DNA of 64,000 bases from Sphingomonas sp. (GTDB taxonomy: Bacteria; Pseudomonadota; Alphaproteobacteria; Sphingomonadales; Sphingomonadaceae). This document shows positions 33,986 through 42,290 of this stretch, piece by piece. The translations under genes and the position numbers were made by a program. The stretch's first letter is position 1; each line of letters begins with the position of its first letter. The notes under the pieces are model-generated. The model was not told the DNA's origin and ran no database searches. It saw only the letters and a list, made by a program, of their open reading frames with translations. The DNA is taken from positions 35,447 to 99,446 of the forward strand of contig JAFOMG010000005.1 of the NCBI GenBank assembly GCA_017418975.1, written 5' to 3'.

Positions 33986-36691
33986 TCAGAACGCCGTGCG
34001 GAAGCCGACATAGAAACGGCGTCCGAGCAGGTCGTACGTCATCGTGTCGGTGTTTCCGTCGGTGAAGCTGGCGATATAGGGCGCCCTGGTGTCGAACAGA
34101 TTGTCGACGCCCAGCTGGAAGCGGGTCTTCGCGCCGATCTCGAAGGCGAGCTGGACATTGTGATAGAAGATGTCCGGAGTGCGATAGCCGATCGCCGTCG
34201 GTGCCGCGTTGAAGTCCTGCGCCTTGCCGATCCACTGGGTCGACCAGGTAAGGGCCACGCCGTCCTGCCGGGCGGTCGCCACCCCATAGCCGCGCCATTT
34301 CGGATAGCCGCCATTGCCGCCGCCGATGCGTCCGTCGAAGACGATTGGCGCGCCGCCCGGGAAGGGCTCGACGACATAGCGGTTCAGATAGGTGGCGTTG
34401 AGATCGACCTGCAGCTCGAGCCGGTTGAGCTTGCGGGCATAGACCAGCCCGAGATCCAGCCCGCTCATCCGCTCGCGGCCGGTGTTGATCGGCTGGGCGG
34501 AGAGATAAGTGACTTCGCCGGTCAGCGCGCTGCGGGTGAAGTCGCGGCAGAAGGGATGCGACAAATTGGCGCTGGCATAGCAGACCGCGAGCTTGGTCGA
34601 GCCGGGGATGGCGCGGATCGCACCGGCGATGTCGATGTCGAACCAGTCGGCGGTGAGCGACAGCCCGGGCACGATCCCCTTGGGCTGGAGGACGGTGCCG
34701 ATGGTCCAGCTCTTCGAGGTCTCGGGCTTGAGGTTCTGGTTGCCGCCGACCGTGGTCAATATGGTGGTGCCGAGCTGGACATAGCCGGCCGGCACGCCCG
34801 AGGCGCGGCAATTGGCGACCAGGGTGGTGTTGCTGCTACTCGAATAGCGGCTGCACGGATCGGTGGTGGTGAGATTGCCTTCGGAGACGCCGCCGAACAG
34901 TTCGGGGACGTTGGGGACGCGGAAGCCGGTGCCATAGGTGCCGCGCAGGCGCACGCCGTCGACGATCATCCAGTCGGCGCTGAGCTTGTAGTTCCAGTCG
35001 TCGCCGAACAGGTCGTAGCTCGAATAGCGGACCGCGCCGTCAAGGGTCAGCGCGCGGAACAAGGGTATGTTGGCGAGGACGGGAACCGACAGCTCGAGAT
35101 AGGCTTCCTTGGCGCGGACCCGGCCCGAGATGGGGGATTGCTGGTTGGTGTTGGCCACGCCGGCAACGGTGAGCGGATCGGGATTCCGCCAGCCCTTCTC
35201 CTCGCGATAGGAAACGCCCGTCGCGAAGGATACCGCGCCCGCCGGTAGCCGGAACAGCGAGCCGTTGAGGTCGCCGGTCAGCGACAGGAGCGAGTTGCCG
35301 CCGGTATCGCGCGAGGTGAACAGGATATAGTCGAGCACCTTCGGCGTCAGGTCGCCAAAGCCGAGATAGTCCGCGCAGGGAATGGCGGCGCCGGCCGCGA
35401 AGCTGCATTTGGCGGTGTCGAGCGAGTTGCGGACATGGTCGAGATTGGCGACGTTGGTCGAACCTTCGACACCGGTGTTGCGGCCATAGGCGCCGGCAAC
35501 TTCCCAGGCCCAGTCGTTGGCGAGCTTGCCGCGGAAGCCCAGCGTGCCCTGCCAGGTATCGGTCCGCTGATAGAATTCGCGGGGCCCGGGCTCGGCGAGG
35601 CGCCGCTGGATCAGCACGAGGTTCTGGCCGGTCGGGTTCGTCGGATTGGTCGCCGCGATGTTGAGGTTGCGCAGCGTCCCCGGCGTCGCGATCTGGTTCG
35701 ACCTGCGGTGGGTGTAGAGGAACTCGCCGAACAGCTCGATCCGGTCGGTCAGGTCATAATCGCCGAATATCGCAGTCGAGATGCGCTCGATCGGGCTGAC
35801 CGCATAGAGGAACGGGTTCGAATTGAAATTGTGCTTCGCGGCGCTGTAGGGCTCGTAGAAATTGCCGTTGCCGCCCGGGACCTGGTTGAAGTTGATCTGC
35901 TGGCCGTTCGGCAGCGCGGCGCGGCCGCCGATGGTCGAGGCGCTGTTGACGCAGCTGAGCGATCCCGGCGTGGTCTCGGCCAGGGAGCAGGGCGCGCGGG
36001 TCGCCATGTTGACCGGCTCGGTCTTCTGATAGGTGGCGGCAAGCAGGATGCCGCCGCGGCTGCCGCGCTTCCCGGCGAGCAGGTCGACCGTATAGTCGCC
36101 GCCATCGCCGCGCCCGGTGACGCCGCTGCGGCCGCTGACGCCGATGCCATTGAAATCCGTGCGGGTCACCAGATTGACGACGCCCGCCATCGCATCGGCA
36201 CCGTAGATCGCCGAGGCACCGTCCTTGAGCACATCGGCACGGGCCAGGGCGACGGTGGGGATCATGTTGAGATCGGGCGAGGAGTTCGCGCCGGTCCCAC
36301 CGGCGACGAGGCGGCGGTTGTTGAGCAGCACCAGCGTGCGCTTGATGCCGAGGCCCCGCAGGTTGACCTGTGCGGTGCCATAGCCGTTCCCGGTCCAATA
36401 GGCCGAGGTCTGGTTGCCCGCGAAGCCCGCATTGGCGGGCAGGCGCTGGAGCAGAGTCTCGACATTGACGATGCCGGTGCTCTCGATCTGCTCGGCGGAG
36501 ACCACCGTGGCCGGCCCTACGCCGGCAATGTCCTGTCGGCGGATGCGGCTGCCGGTCACCAGGATTTCGTTTCCATTCTCGTCCTGCGCACCGGCCTGGT
36601 CGGCAGGCGGCGGCGTGTCCACGGCCTGCCCGAACGCGGGTGCGGCGGTGGAGAGAAACGTGGCGGCGAGAAGTAAGGTCGAGAGTTTCAT
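33986..36691 (-). CDS. TonB-dependent receptor (GntR-linked)
   Basis: Protein of 901 aa from the ATG at 36691 (GGGGG upstream; signal peptide MKLSTLLLAATFLSTAAPAFGQ). NEILVTGSRIRRQDIAGVGP is the TonB-box region; the plug includes LLQRLPANAGF, RGLGIKRTLVLLNNRRL and ADVLKDGASAIYGADAMAGVVN. The barrel ends GFRTAF. The large OMR-type plug and the GntR control suggest a catabolic or metal-chelate ligand. It heads the operon with the two PepSY proteins, and a HutC-like site lies 47-56 bp upstream. This is the likely target of the regulator at 31775. Confidence 0.93.
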   Translation of the reverse strand: MKLSTLLLAATFLSTAAPAFGQAVDTPPPADQAGAQDENGNEILVTGSRIRRQDIAGVGPATVVSAEQIESTGIVNVETLLQRLPANAGFAGNQTSAYWTGNGYGTAQVNLRGLGIKRTLVLLNNRRLVAGGTGANSSPDLNMIPTVALARADVLKDGASAIYGADAMAGVVNLVTRTDFNGIGVSGRSGVTGRGDGGDYTVDLLAGKRGSRGGILLAATYQKTEPVNMATRAPCSLAETTPGSLSCVNSASTIGGRAALPNGQQINFNQVPGGNGNFYEPYSAAKHNFNSNPFLYAVSPIERISTAIFGDYDLTDRIELFGEFLYTHRRSNQIATPGTLRNLNIAATNPTNPTGQNLVLIQRRLAEPGPREFYQRTDTWQGTLGFRGKLANDWAWEVAGAYGRNTGVEGSTNVANLDHVRNSLDTAKCSFAAGAAIPCADYLGFGDLTPKVLDYILFTSRDTGGNSLLSLTGDLNGSLFRLPAGAVSFATGVSYREEKGWRNPDPLTVAGVANTNQQSPISGRVRAKEAYLELSVPVLANIPLFRALTLDGAVRYSSYDLFGDDWNYKLSADWMIVDGVRLRGTYGTGFRVPNVPELFGGVSEGNLTTTDPCSRYSSSSNTTLVANCRASGVPAGYVQLGTTILTTVGGNQNLKPETSKSWTIGTVLQPKGIVPGLSLTADWFDIDIAGAIRAIPGSTKLAVCYASANLSHPFCRDFTRSALTGEVTYLSAQPINTGRERMSGLDLGLVYARKLNRLELQVDLNATYLNRYVVEPFPGGAPIVFDGRIGGGNGGYPKWRGYGVATARQDGVALTWSTQWIGKAQDFNAAPTAIGYRTPDIFYHNVQLAFEIGAKTRFQLGVDNLFDTRAPYIASFTDGNTDTMTYDLLGRRFYVGFRTAF

Positions 36692-36736
36692 CGCATCCCC
36701 CGGCAATTTTGGCCCTGGGGAGGAAACAAGCATTAT

Positions 36737-36748
36737 TTGTATATACAG
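36737..36748. promoter_or_regulatory. HutC-like operator before the TonB-PepSY operon
   Basis: TTGTATATACAG contains the perfect palindrome TGTATATACA at 36738-36747, the core bound by HutC-type repressors. It lies beside a TTGACC -35-like hexamer on the minus strand. Confidence 0.65.
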
Positions 36749-36955
36749 GTCAACTGGATTCTGAAAGTAATTTCAAATACTTATCTCGTAAATTTCTGTA
36801 CATTCCCCCGATTGAGTACGCATGGCCGGCGGGCATCCCTCAAAAAAATGACGCCGGGTTCAGAATGGTCGCCAATGCCATCGGCTTTGGCTGACGGACG
36901 CCCGGCGCCTCCGGCGGGCAGCTCGTCGCGCATCATCCCGGCAATCGGGCGAGAT

Positions 36956-36979
36956 CGAGGGGGCCCGTAGGCCCCCTCG
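36956..36979 (-). terminator. Strong GC hairpin after the SnoaL gene
   Basis: CGAGGGGGCC and GGCCCCCTCG are perfect 10-bp arms around CGTA, 30 bp past the stop of the gene at 37010. There is no clear T-run on either side. It probably serves termination or 3'-end protection. The rest of 36760-37009 holds no gene that I recognise. Confidence 0.5.
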
Positions 36980-37009
36980 GGAGCGGAGGTCATACTCCGC
37001 CAGGCCGGC

Positions 37010-37477
37010 TCAGGCGTCCGCGGCGGCCGCGGCCGCCTCGATCAGGCCAAGCTGGGTGAGCGCGGCCACGCCGTCGTCCAGGCCGATTTCCTCGACGATC
37101 TTGCCGTCGATCACCTTGAGCACGGTGGTGCCGGTGAAGTGCATCTTGCGGCCGGTTGCCGCCGGCAGGCCGCCGACGAGGAAGTCGCTGAAGGCCGGGC
37201 CGCTATGCGTGCCGCCGCCCCGCCATTGGCCGACGACATAATCGCCTTCGGCGATCAGGTCGGCGGTGCCCCAGAAATGGAGATCGGGGAAGGCCGCGCG
37301 GAAATCGGTCATGAACGCCTTGATATCGTCGCGGCCGCGGCGCGGCGCATGCAGCGAATATTGGAGCAGCATGTCGGGCGCGGCGATCTCGTCGACTACG
37401 GCGAGGTCGACGTCCTTGCCCCAGAATTCGGTGAACCAGCGGCCGACCACGGCCTTGTTGTCTTCTTCCTTGCTCAT
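37010..37477 (-). CDS. SnoaL-like protein
   Basis: Protein of 155 aa from the ATG at 37477 (GAGGA 8 nt upstream); an ATG at 37492 is also possible. The cone-shaped SnoaL/NTF2-like fold is visible in VVGRWFTEFWGKDVDLAVVDEIAAPDM, DIKAFMTDFRAAFPDLHF and GRKMHFTGTTVLKVIDGKIVEEIGLDD (given in part). Members are polyketide cyclases, ester cyclases or small-molecule isomerases. Here it sits behind copy A of the shared alkylation-island element, so it may be a member of that regulon, which would be unusual for this family. Confidence 0.85.
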   Translation of the reverse strand: MSKEEDNKAVVGRWFTEFWGKDVDLAVVDEIAAPDMLLQYSLHAPRRGRDDIKAFMTDFRAAFPDLHFWGTADLIAEGDYVVGQWRGGGTHSGPAFSDFLVGGLPAATGRKMHFTGTTVLKVIDGKIVEEIGLDDGVAALTQLGLIEAAAAAADA

Positions 37478-37564
37478 TGCAGCAATCCTCATGGAGTTTG
37501 GGTGAAGCTCATCGACGGTGTTCGACGGCCTCGGCACCTGGCTAGGCCCCTGCCGATCGGCTCG

Positions 37565-37589
37565 AACTCCGGTTCTTGTCCTGAAATCG
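37565..37589 (-). promoter_or_regulatory. Shared island element, copy A
   Basis: On the minus strand it reads CGATTTCAGGACAAGAACCG then GAGTT; 18 of 25 positions match copy C before ada. It lies 73-88 bp before the SnoaL starts. Confidence 0.55.
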
Positions 37590-37626
37590 AAAAGCGATCT
37601 GCCGGCGAGGGCTCCAGGGCAGCCTT

Positions 37627-37821
37627 CAGGGAATGGCTCGCGGCCGGCTCGCCCGCTCGCTGTTCGCCCGCTATCTCGGTCGCGGCGGCCTGCTCGCCGA
37701 TCACGATCATCACCGGCTGCATGAGCCGCGTCTCGGCAAAGGCGAAGGCATCCCGGGCGAGCGTCTTCTGCGCGTGCGAGAACGGCATGCGGGTGGCGCC
37801 GCCGGTCGCATTGCCGCCCAC
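37627..37821 (-). pseudogene. Remnant of an alpha/beta-hydrolase C-terminus
   Basis: The frame reads RMPFSHAQKTLARDAFAFAE and then TRLMQPVMIVIGEQ, which resembles the late core strand of YcjY-like alpha/beta hydrolases. No nucleophile elbow or catalytic histidine is present and the resemblance ends abruptly, so this is at most a short decayed fragment. It sits between copy A of the shared element and the ChaC-like gene. Confidence 0.35.
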
Positions 37822-37836
37822 GCGCGACCGCTGAGG

Positions 37837-38562
37837 TCAGGCAGCGAGCGCAAGGGCCCGGCTTTCTCCGATCGCGCCCGAGACCTGAAACGCGAGTCGC
37901 GCAAGGTTGCGGTCGACGATTCCGTGGCTTCGCAACGCATCGTCGGTCCGAAAGAGATAGTCCGCGGACGTCCCCCAGCTGCCGGCCGCAGTCGCAAGCC
38001 GCATGACTTGCGTGCCGGTCGGCAGATTATCGACATAGTGCGGGGCATCGCGATCGATGACGAAAGCAATTGCCCATCCAAAGGCGATGCCTTCAGCGTT
38101 CTTCACCTCCAGCCATTGCGGGATATAGCCGGCGATCAGCATCTCGCGGTTCCACAGGATCGGCAATTCCGTTTCGAGATCGGTATCGGCGATGCGATAG
38201 GCCATGCCTTCGCAGCCGCCGCCCCGATCAAGGCCAAGCGCGAGCCCCGGCCTGTCGGCCGTGCCGCGGCCAACGGGCATCGACAGGCAAAATGCGCGAT
38301 GCCAGTCGTCAATCCGGGCGCGGCGCTCTTCGGCGATCCTGAGCGCGGGATTCCAGATGAGCGAACCATAGGCAAACACCCAGAGATCGCCGGACGGACG
38401 ATCCCGGAGGAAAAGGCGAAGCGATGCAGACCGCTCGGCCTCGCTGGTCAATCGGATCGCAGGGTCATCCGCGGCGGCGAGCGCGCCCGCGCCACCAGCT
38501 GCGATCAGCGCGCGCGAGAGCACCGGTCGCGGCCGAGCGGCCGATGTCGCCGCACATCCCAT
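37837..38562 (-). CDS. ChaC-like gamma-glutamylcyclotransferase
   Basis: Protein of 241 aa from the ATG at 38562; a GTG at 38583 is the alternative. WVFAYGSLIWNPAL is the hallmark YGSL substrate loop, and GLALGLDRGGGCEGMAYRI, MLIAGYIPQWLEV and HYVDNLPTG complete the ChaC/GGCT fold. ChaC enzymes cleave glutathione to 5-oxoproline and Cys-Gly in the cytoplasm. An N-terminal extension of about 60 residues lacks a fold I know. Copy E of the shared element lies about 100 bp upstream, which suggests co-induction with alkylation repair; glutathione turnover fits alkylating stress. Confidence 0.87.
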   Translation of the reverse strand: MGCAATSAARPRPVLSRALIAAGGAGALAAADDPAIRLTSEAERSASLRLFLRDRPSGDLWVFAYGSLIWNPALRIAEERRARIDDWHRAFCLSMPVGRGTADRPGLALGLDRGGGCEGMAYRIADTDLETELPILWNREMLIAGYIPQWLEVKNAEGIAFGWAIAFVIDRDAPHYVDNLPTGTQVMRLATAAGSWGTSADYLFRTDDALRSHGIVDRNLARLAFQVSGAIGESRALALAA

Positions 38563-38638
38563 ATGGGTGGATTTCCTCGTCACGTGCCTGGCTCCCTGCC
38601 TTCTCGCCGGCGGCCAGGGCGGCCGCTGCGTGCACGTT

Positions 38639-38929
38639 TCACTCGAGGAGGGGAGGCGGACCGGCACTCCGGATCGTGCTTTTCAATCCTTCTTCGATTT
38701 GACGGCAGAAAACGGAGGCTGACGCGTTTGCTTTCCCGATAGCCTGGCCGGCCGCCTGCGCCGCGGCGGCGCTCGAATGGAAGGTCAGGTTCTGCCGCTT
38801 GGGCGTCTGGGCCGGGCAGATCGGCCGGCAATGGATGCCGGTCGTCCGGACGCCGACGAACAACCGTCCGTCGAACCGGGCGTCACGCGTCGACAGCGCG
38901 CGACAACAAGCATCGGCGTCCAGGATCAT
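38639..38929 (-). pseudogene. Truncated Ada-type zinc domain (AlkA/Ada fragment)
   Basis: The first 60 residues are a clear Ada N-terminal methyl-phosphotriester domain of the kind fused to AlkA: RDARFDGRLFVGVRTTGIHC, then RPICPAQTPKRQN and HSSAAAAQAAG. The expected second cysteine pair (RPCxRC) and all downstream domains are missing. The frame runs on through unrelated sequence and through copy E of the shared element to a stop at 38639. This is a broken gene whose 3' part was lost at about 38745. Confidence 0.7.
38665..38689 (-). promoter_or_regulatory. Shared island element, copy E
   Basis: On the minus strand it reads GGATTGAAAAGCACGATCCG then GAGTG; 18 of 25 positions match copy C. It lies between the Ada-domain remnant and the ChaC-like gene. 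Confidence 0.55.
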
Positions 38930-39016
38930 GGACGACAGATGGTGCCGGAAGGCACCGGCTGTCTGGTGGTTTCGGAGGTGGTCATTGGTCGCGCTGACGA
39001 TTGCGGCAGGCGCCGC

Positions 39017-39769
39017 TCAGCGCGCGTCGTGGAAAATGATGCCGACGGTATGGCGCATGCCCGAACGCAGCCGGCTCACGCCGTGCCGTAAATTGACCCG
39101 ATAGTCGCCGCGCGTGCCGCGAACCGGGCGATGGTTGACCGCGAATGCCACGGCATCGCCCTGGCGCAACGGCACGACCTCCGTGCGACTCTGCATCCGG
39201 GGGCGCTGTTCGGTCAGCACGAACTCGCCACCGGTGAAATCGGCCCCCGGCTCGGACAGCAGAATCGCCACTTGGATCGGAAACCAGATATCGCCGTACA
39301 GATCCTGGTGCAGGCAGTTATAGTCGCCCTCGACATAGTGGAGCAGCAACGGCGTTGGCCTGGTCTGGCCTGCGGCATGGCAGCGATCGAGGAACGCTCC
39401 GTGCGTGTCGGGAAAATGCTCCGCAATGCCCATGCGCCGGTTCCAGCCGTTCGCGATCCCGGCAAGGCGCGGATAGAGCGCGGTGCGGAAATCCCCGATG
39501 AGGCTGGGCAGCGGATAGCTGAAATAGCGATATTCGCCTTTGCCGAAGCCATGACGCGCCATGACCACGCGACTGCGGAAATGACCTTCCTCCGGATAGA
39601 GGGCGGCGATCCCGCGGCACTCTTCCGGAGAAAGGAGACCCGGCAGCATCGCGCAGCCGGCATTGTCCAGCTCCGCGGCAACCGTGTCCCAGCAATAGGC
39701 GGCCACGCGCGCCTCCGCCGGCATGTTCCCGGCAACCGGAGCGATCGCGTCCGTGAGCCGCGGGGTCAT
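39017..39769 (-). CDS. 2-oxoglutarate/Fe(II) oxygenase
   Basis: Protein of 250 aa. The start at 39769 makes an ATGA overlap with ogt. The double-stranded beta-helix ligands are visible: HQDLYGDIWFP (HxD), then FTGGEFVLTEQRP and the late His/Arg in RGTRGDYRVNLRHGVSRL. This matches a family of 2OG oxygenases related to prolyl-4-hydroxylases that is often encoded beside ada/ogt. The LLHYVEGDYNCLHQD segment is characteristic. It is co-translated with ogt, so a repair or damage-response role is likely; the substrate is unknown. Confidence 0.85.
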   Translation of the reverse strand: MTPRLTDAIAPVAGNMPAEARVAAYCWDTVAAELDNAGCAMLPGLLSPEECRGIAALYPEEGHFRSRVVMARHGFGKGEYRYFSYPLPSLIGDFRTALYPRLAGIANGWNRRMGIAEHFPDTHGAFLDRCHAAGQTRPTPLLLHYVEGDYNCLHQDLYGDIWFPIQVAILLSEPGADFTGGEFVLTEQRPRMQSRTEVVPLRQGDAVAFAVNHRPVRGTRGDYRVNLRHGVSRLRSGMRHTVGIIFHDAR

Positions 39770-40329
39770 GCCAGGGTCTCCCGCTGGATCAACGTGCGCT
39801 TGCGCTCGATCCCCCAGCGATAGCCGGCAAGGTCGCCGTCGCTGCGGACCACCCGGTGGCAAGGAATGGCCAGTGCGATGGGATTGGCCGCGCAGGCGCT
39901 GGCGACCGCACGCGGATGCGACGGGGGCGTCATGCTGCTGGCCAGGGCCGCATAGGTCGTCGTCTCGCCGGCCTTGATCCGACGCAGCGCCTGCCAGACG
40001 CTCCGCTGGAACGGGGTGCCGCGCATATCCAGCTCCAGATCGAGGCCCCTTGCGGGCCGCTGGATGTAGTTCAGGACCCTGAAGGCATCATCCTTCGCCA
40101 CATCGTCGATCCGGAGGCGCTTCGATGCCGGGAAGCGGCCGGCAAGATCCGCCTCGAGCTCCTGATCAGCCTTGCCGATCAGGATCGAGCAGACGCCGTG
40201 CCTGCTGCGCGCGACCAGTATCTTGCCGATATCGGCATCGACGATGGTGTAGGCGATCGCGTCGATGGCCGTCGTGCGGGTGGCTGCCCGGGAAGACGCC
40301 TGCATATCTTCGTTCGTCATGAGGTTCAT
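39766..40329 (-). CDS. ogt: Methylated-DNA-protein cysteine methyltransferase
   Basis: Protein of 187 aa from the ATG at 40329 (AAGGAG 8 nt upstream). The N-terminal Ogt domain (AIAYTIVDADIGKILVARS) is followed by the methyltransferase core with acceptor Cys157 in AIPCHRVV and the RGTPFQRSVWQALRRIKAGETTTY DNA-binding segment (about 103-125). It removes O6-methyl groups from guanine in a suicide reaction. The first residues differ from plain Ogt and resemble the C-terminal half of Ada. It heads a two-gene unit with the 2OG oxygenase; copy B of the shared element ends 57 bp before its start, the same spacing as before ada. Confidence 0.93.
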   Translation of the reverse strand: MNLMTNEDMQASSRAATRTTAIDAIAYTIVDADIGKILVARSRHGVCSILIGKADQELEADLAGRFPASKRLRIDDVAKDDAFRVLNYIQRPARGLDLELDMRGTPFQRSVWQALRRIKAGETTTYAALASSMTPPSHPRAVASACAANPIALAIPCHRVVRSDGDLAGYRWGIERKRTLIQRETLA

Positions 40330-40385
40330 TGCCGTGACTCCTTGGCGTTCACTGGCTCGACGCTAGGGCGCCCTTCACGACGCCG

Positions 40386-40410
40386 AACTCCGTTCCTTGT
40401 TTTCAAATCG
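40386..40410 (-). promoter_or_regulatory. Shared island element, copy B
   Basis: On the minus strand it reads CGATTTGAAAACAAGGAACG then GAGTT; 22 of 25 positions match copy C. It ends 57 bp before the ogt start. Nothing else is recognised in 40330-40568. Confidence 0.7.
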
Positions 40411-40568
40411 GGAATGGATGGCGGGACGATCGACGCTCGCGGGCCGGCAATGCGCGCTTGCGCCGGACGCCTGCTCCGTCACGGCTCGATTCTCGCTGAA
40501 CTCGAGCCCCACGATACCGCGGTCGGACATGGCGACCAGGAAGTCGCCGAGCGCGCCGGCGCTGCCGA

Positions 40569-40820
40569 TCAGGCGAGCCGCAGGATCGATGCCTGCCCGA
40601 GAAGATAGATTTCGCCCGAGGTGAAGCGCACTTCGATCTCGCCACGGGTTTCCACCGTGAACTCGGCATATCCGGCGGCGACGATCTGGGCGATATGGTT
40701 CAGGACCAGCTTCTTTTCCGGATCGACATCTGCAAAGGCGACGAGGTCGTCAAAGACTCTCCGTGCCTCCACCGATTTCCGCCGCTTCGCGCTTGCGTCA
40801 TATCCGCCCTGCGAAAACAT
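40569..40820 (-). CDS. 83-aa hypothetical protein in the alkylation island
   Basis: Protein of 83 aa with GGGAAG 8 nt before the ATG. A lysine/arginine-rich start (DASAKRRKSVEARRVFDDLVAFADV) leads into HIAQIVAAGYAEFTVETRGEIEVRF, a helix-strand pattern without a family I recognise. Copy G of the shared element lies about 100 bp upstream on the same strand. That promoter evidence, rather than the short frame alone, makes it a credible gene and a candidate new member of the alkylation response. Confidence 0.6.
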   Translation of the reverse strand: MFSQGGYDASAKRRKSVEARRVFDDLVAFADVDPEKKLVLNHIAQIVAAGYAEFTVETRGEIEVRFTSGEIYLLGQASILRLA

Positions 40821-40921
40821 CGCCCTGCTTCCCTGTCTTGCGCCATCGCGCCCACCAGTCCGGCTTCATCATTCAGAGCGGGGCCATGCTGCCTTATCCA
40901 GCCCGACAAGCGGAACGCCGG

Positions 40922-40946
40922 CACTCCGGTTATTGCGGTCAAATTC
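40922..40946 (-). promoter_or_regulatory. Shared island element, copy G
   Basis: On the minus strand it reads GAATTTGACCGCAATAACCG then GAGTG; 18 of 25 positions match copy C. It is upstream of the 83-aa gene and just past the alkB stop. Confidence 0.5.
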
Positions 40947-40964
40947 AAATAACCCCGCCAAATG

Positions 40965-41615
40965 CTAGCGCGCGTGGCGGAAAGTGAGATTGATCCGCAC
41001 GGCGCCGAGCAGGGGATGGTCGCCCGCCTTCAGTTCCGAGACGCCGTGAAAGCGCAGTCGCGAAGGTCCTCCCCAGACCGCGACATCGCCATGGCGCAGC
41101 GCATATCGCTTCACCGGATCGTTGCGCTTCAGGCCGCCGAACTGAAAGGTCGCCGGCAGGCCGAGCGAGACCGAGACGATCGGGCTGGCAAAGTCGCGCT
41201 CGTTCCTGTCCTGGTGCAGCGTGAGCCTGGCGCCGGGTACGTAGCGATTGACCAGGCAGGCATCCGGCGCGAAATTCGGATAGCCGGCACGGGCCGCGGC
41301 CTGGGCGGCGAGCGCCCGGAAGCAATCCGGCATCGGCGGCCATGCGCGCCCATGGAGTGGATCCTCGGGATCATAGCGATAGCCGGTCCGGTCGGAGACC
41401 CAGCCGACGGCGCCGCAGTTCGTCATGGCGACCGACATCGGATATCCGCCGGGCGTGACCAGGTGCCGGAATGGCGATCGACCGGTAATGTCCTCGACCG
41501 CCGCGAGAAGCTCCCCGTCGAAGGCGAGTGCCTCGCCGCGCAGCAGCATGGCGCCCTCGGCCAGCATTTCGCTGACCGGTTCGGTCGGTTCCAGTTTCTC
41601 GAACAGGTCCATCAT
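40965..41615 (-). CDS. alkB: AlkB, oxidative DNA demethylase
   Basis: Protein of 216 aa, the classical AlkB type. The iron ligands are HQD in LTLHQDRNERDFASPIVSVS and the His of RLRFHGVSEL; RINLTFR carries the 2-oxoglutarate-binding arginines. TNCGAVGWVSDRTGYRYDP is the nucleotide-recognition lid. It repairs 1-methyladenine and 3-methylcytosine by oxidation in the cytoplasm. It is the last gene of the ada-alkA-alkB operon, 36 bp after alkA; the start has a weak ribosome site, so expression probably depends on the upstream genes. Confidence 0.95.
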   Translation of the reverse strand: MMDLFEKLEPTEPVSEMLAEGAMLLRGEALAFDGELLAAVEDITGRSPFRHLVTPGGYPMSVAMTNCGAVGWVSDRTGYRYDPEDPLHGRAWPPMPDCFRALAAQAAARAGYPNFAPDACLVNRYVPGARLTLHQDRNERDFASPIVSVSLGLPATFQFGGLKRNDPVKRYALRHGDVAVWGGPSRLRFHGVSELKAGDHPLLGAVRINLTFRHAR

Positions 41616-41651
41616 GGGATAAATCGGCCTTCTCGGAAGGGATCGGCTATT

Positions 41652-42290
41652 TCAGGACGTTTCCGCGCGCGCGCGAGGAACGCGCCAGAGATACCAGGCC
41701 GCGACGGTACGATGCGGCGCCCATGCGCGCGCGATTTCGCGCAGCGCCTTCGGCTTGGGTTGCGCGTCCAGCGACTTGAGCACGCGATAGCCCTCGCGCA
41801 CTCCGAAATCGTCGACAGGAAGCACGTCCATGCGCTCCAGCGAGTACATCAGCAGCATCTCCACGGTCCATCGGCCGACGCCCTTGATGCTGATCATCCG
41901 CTCGATGAGCGTCTCGTCGTCCATCGTGACGGCAGTCTTGCGCGCCGGAACGACGCCGGCGATCGCCGCCGCTGCGACGGCCTGGATGGTGGCGGTCTTG
42001 CTTGCCGAGAATCCGCAGGCACGCAGAAGACCGGCATCCGCATCGACGAGATCTCGCGGCGTCGGGAAGATGCGATCCCCGAACAACGCCATGAGCCGCC
42101 CGATCATGGCGTCGCCGGCCTTGGCAGTGAGCTGCTGATACGCGATCGCGCGCACCAGCGCCTCATAGGGTTCGCGAGCGGCCTTGGGATCGTGACGACA
42201 GGGGCCGATCTGCGCGATCAGCTGCGCCCAATCCGCGTCGACACCAGCCAGGAATTCGACCGAGGCATCATATCGTGCCGAGAGACTCAT
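41652..42290 (-). CDS. alkA: DNA-3-methyladenine glycosylase II (AlkA type)
   Basis: Protein of 212 aa. The start at 42290 makes an ATGA overlap with ada. Helix-hairpin-helix IKGVGRWTVEML (about 135-146) and the catalytic aspartate in LPVDDFGVREG (Asp160/161) define the HhH-GPD superfamily; ALVRAIAYQQLTAKAG is the usual interdomain helix. It lacks the N-terminal TBP-like domain of E. coli AlkA and is the compact MAG form. It excises alkylated purines in the base-excision pathway. It is the second gene of the operon, between the sensor/regulator Ada and AlkB. Confidence 0.93.
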   Translation of the reverse strand: MSLSARYDASVEFLAGVDADWAQLIAQIGPCRHDPKAAREPYEALVRAIAYQQLTAKAGDAMIGRLMALFGDRIFPTPRDLVDADAGLLRACGFSASKTATIQAVAAAAIAGVVPARKTAVTMDDETLIERMISIKGVGRWTVEMLLMYSLERMDVLPVDDFGVREGYRVLKSLDAQPKPKALREIARAWAPHRTVAAWYLWRVPRARAETS

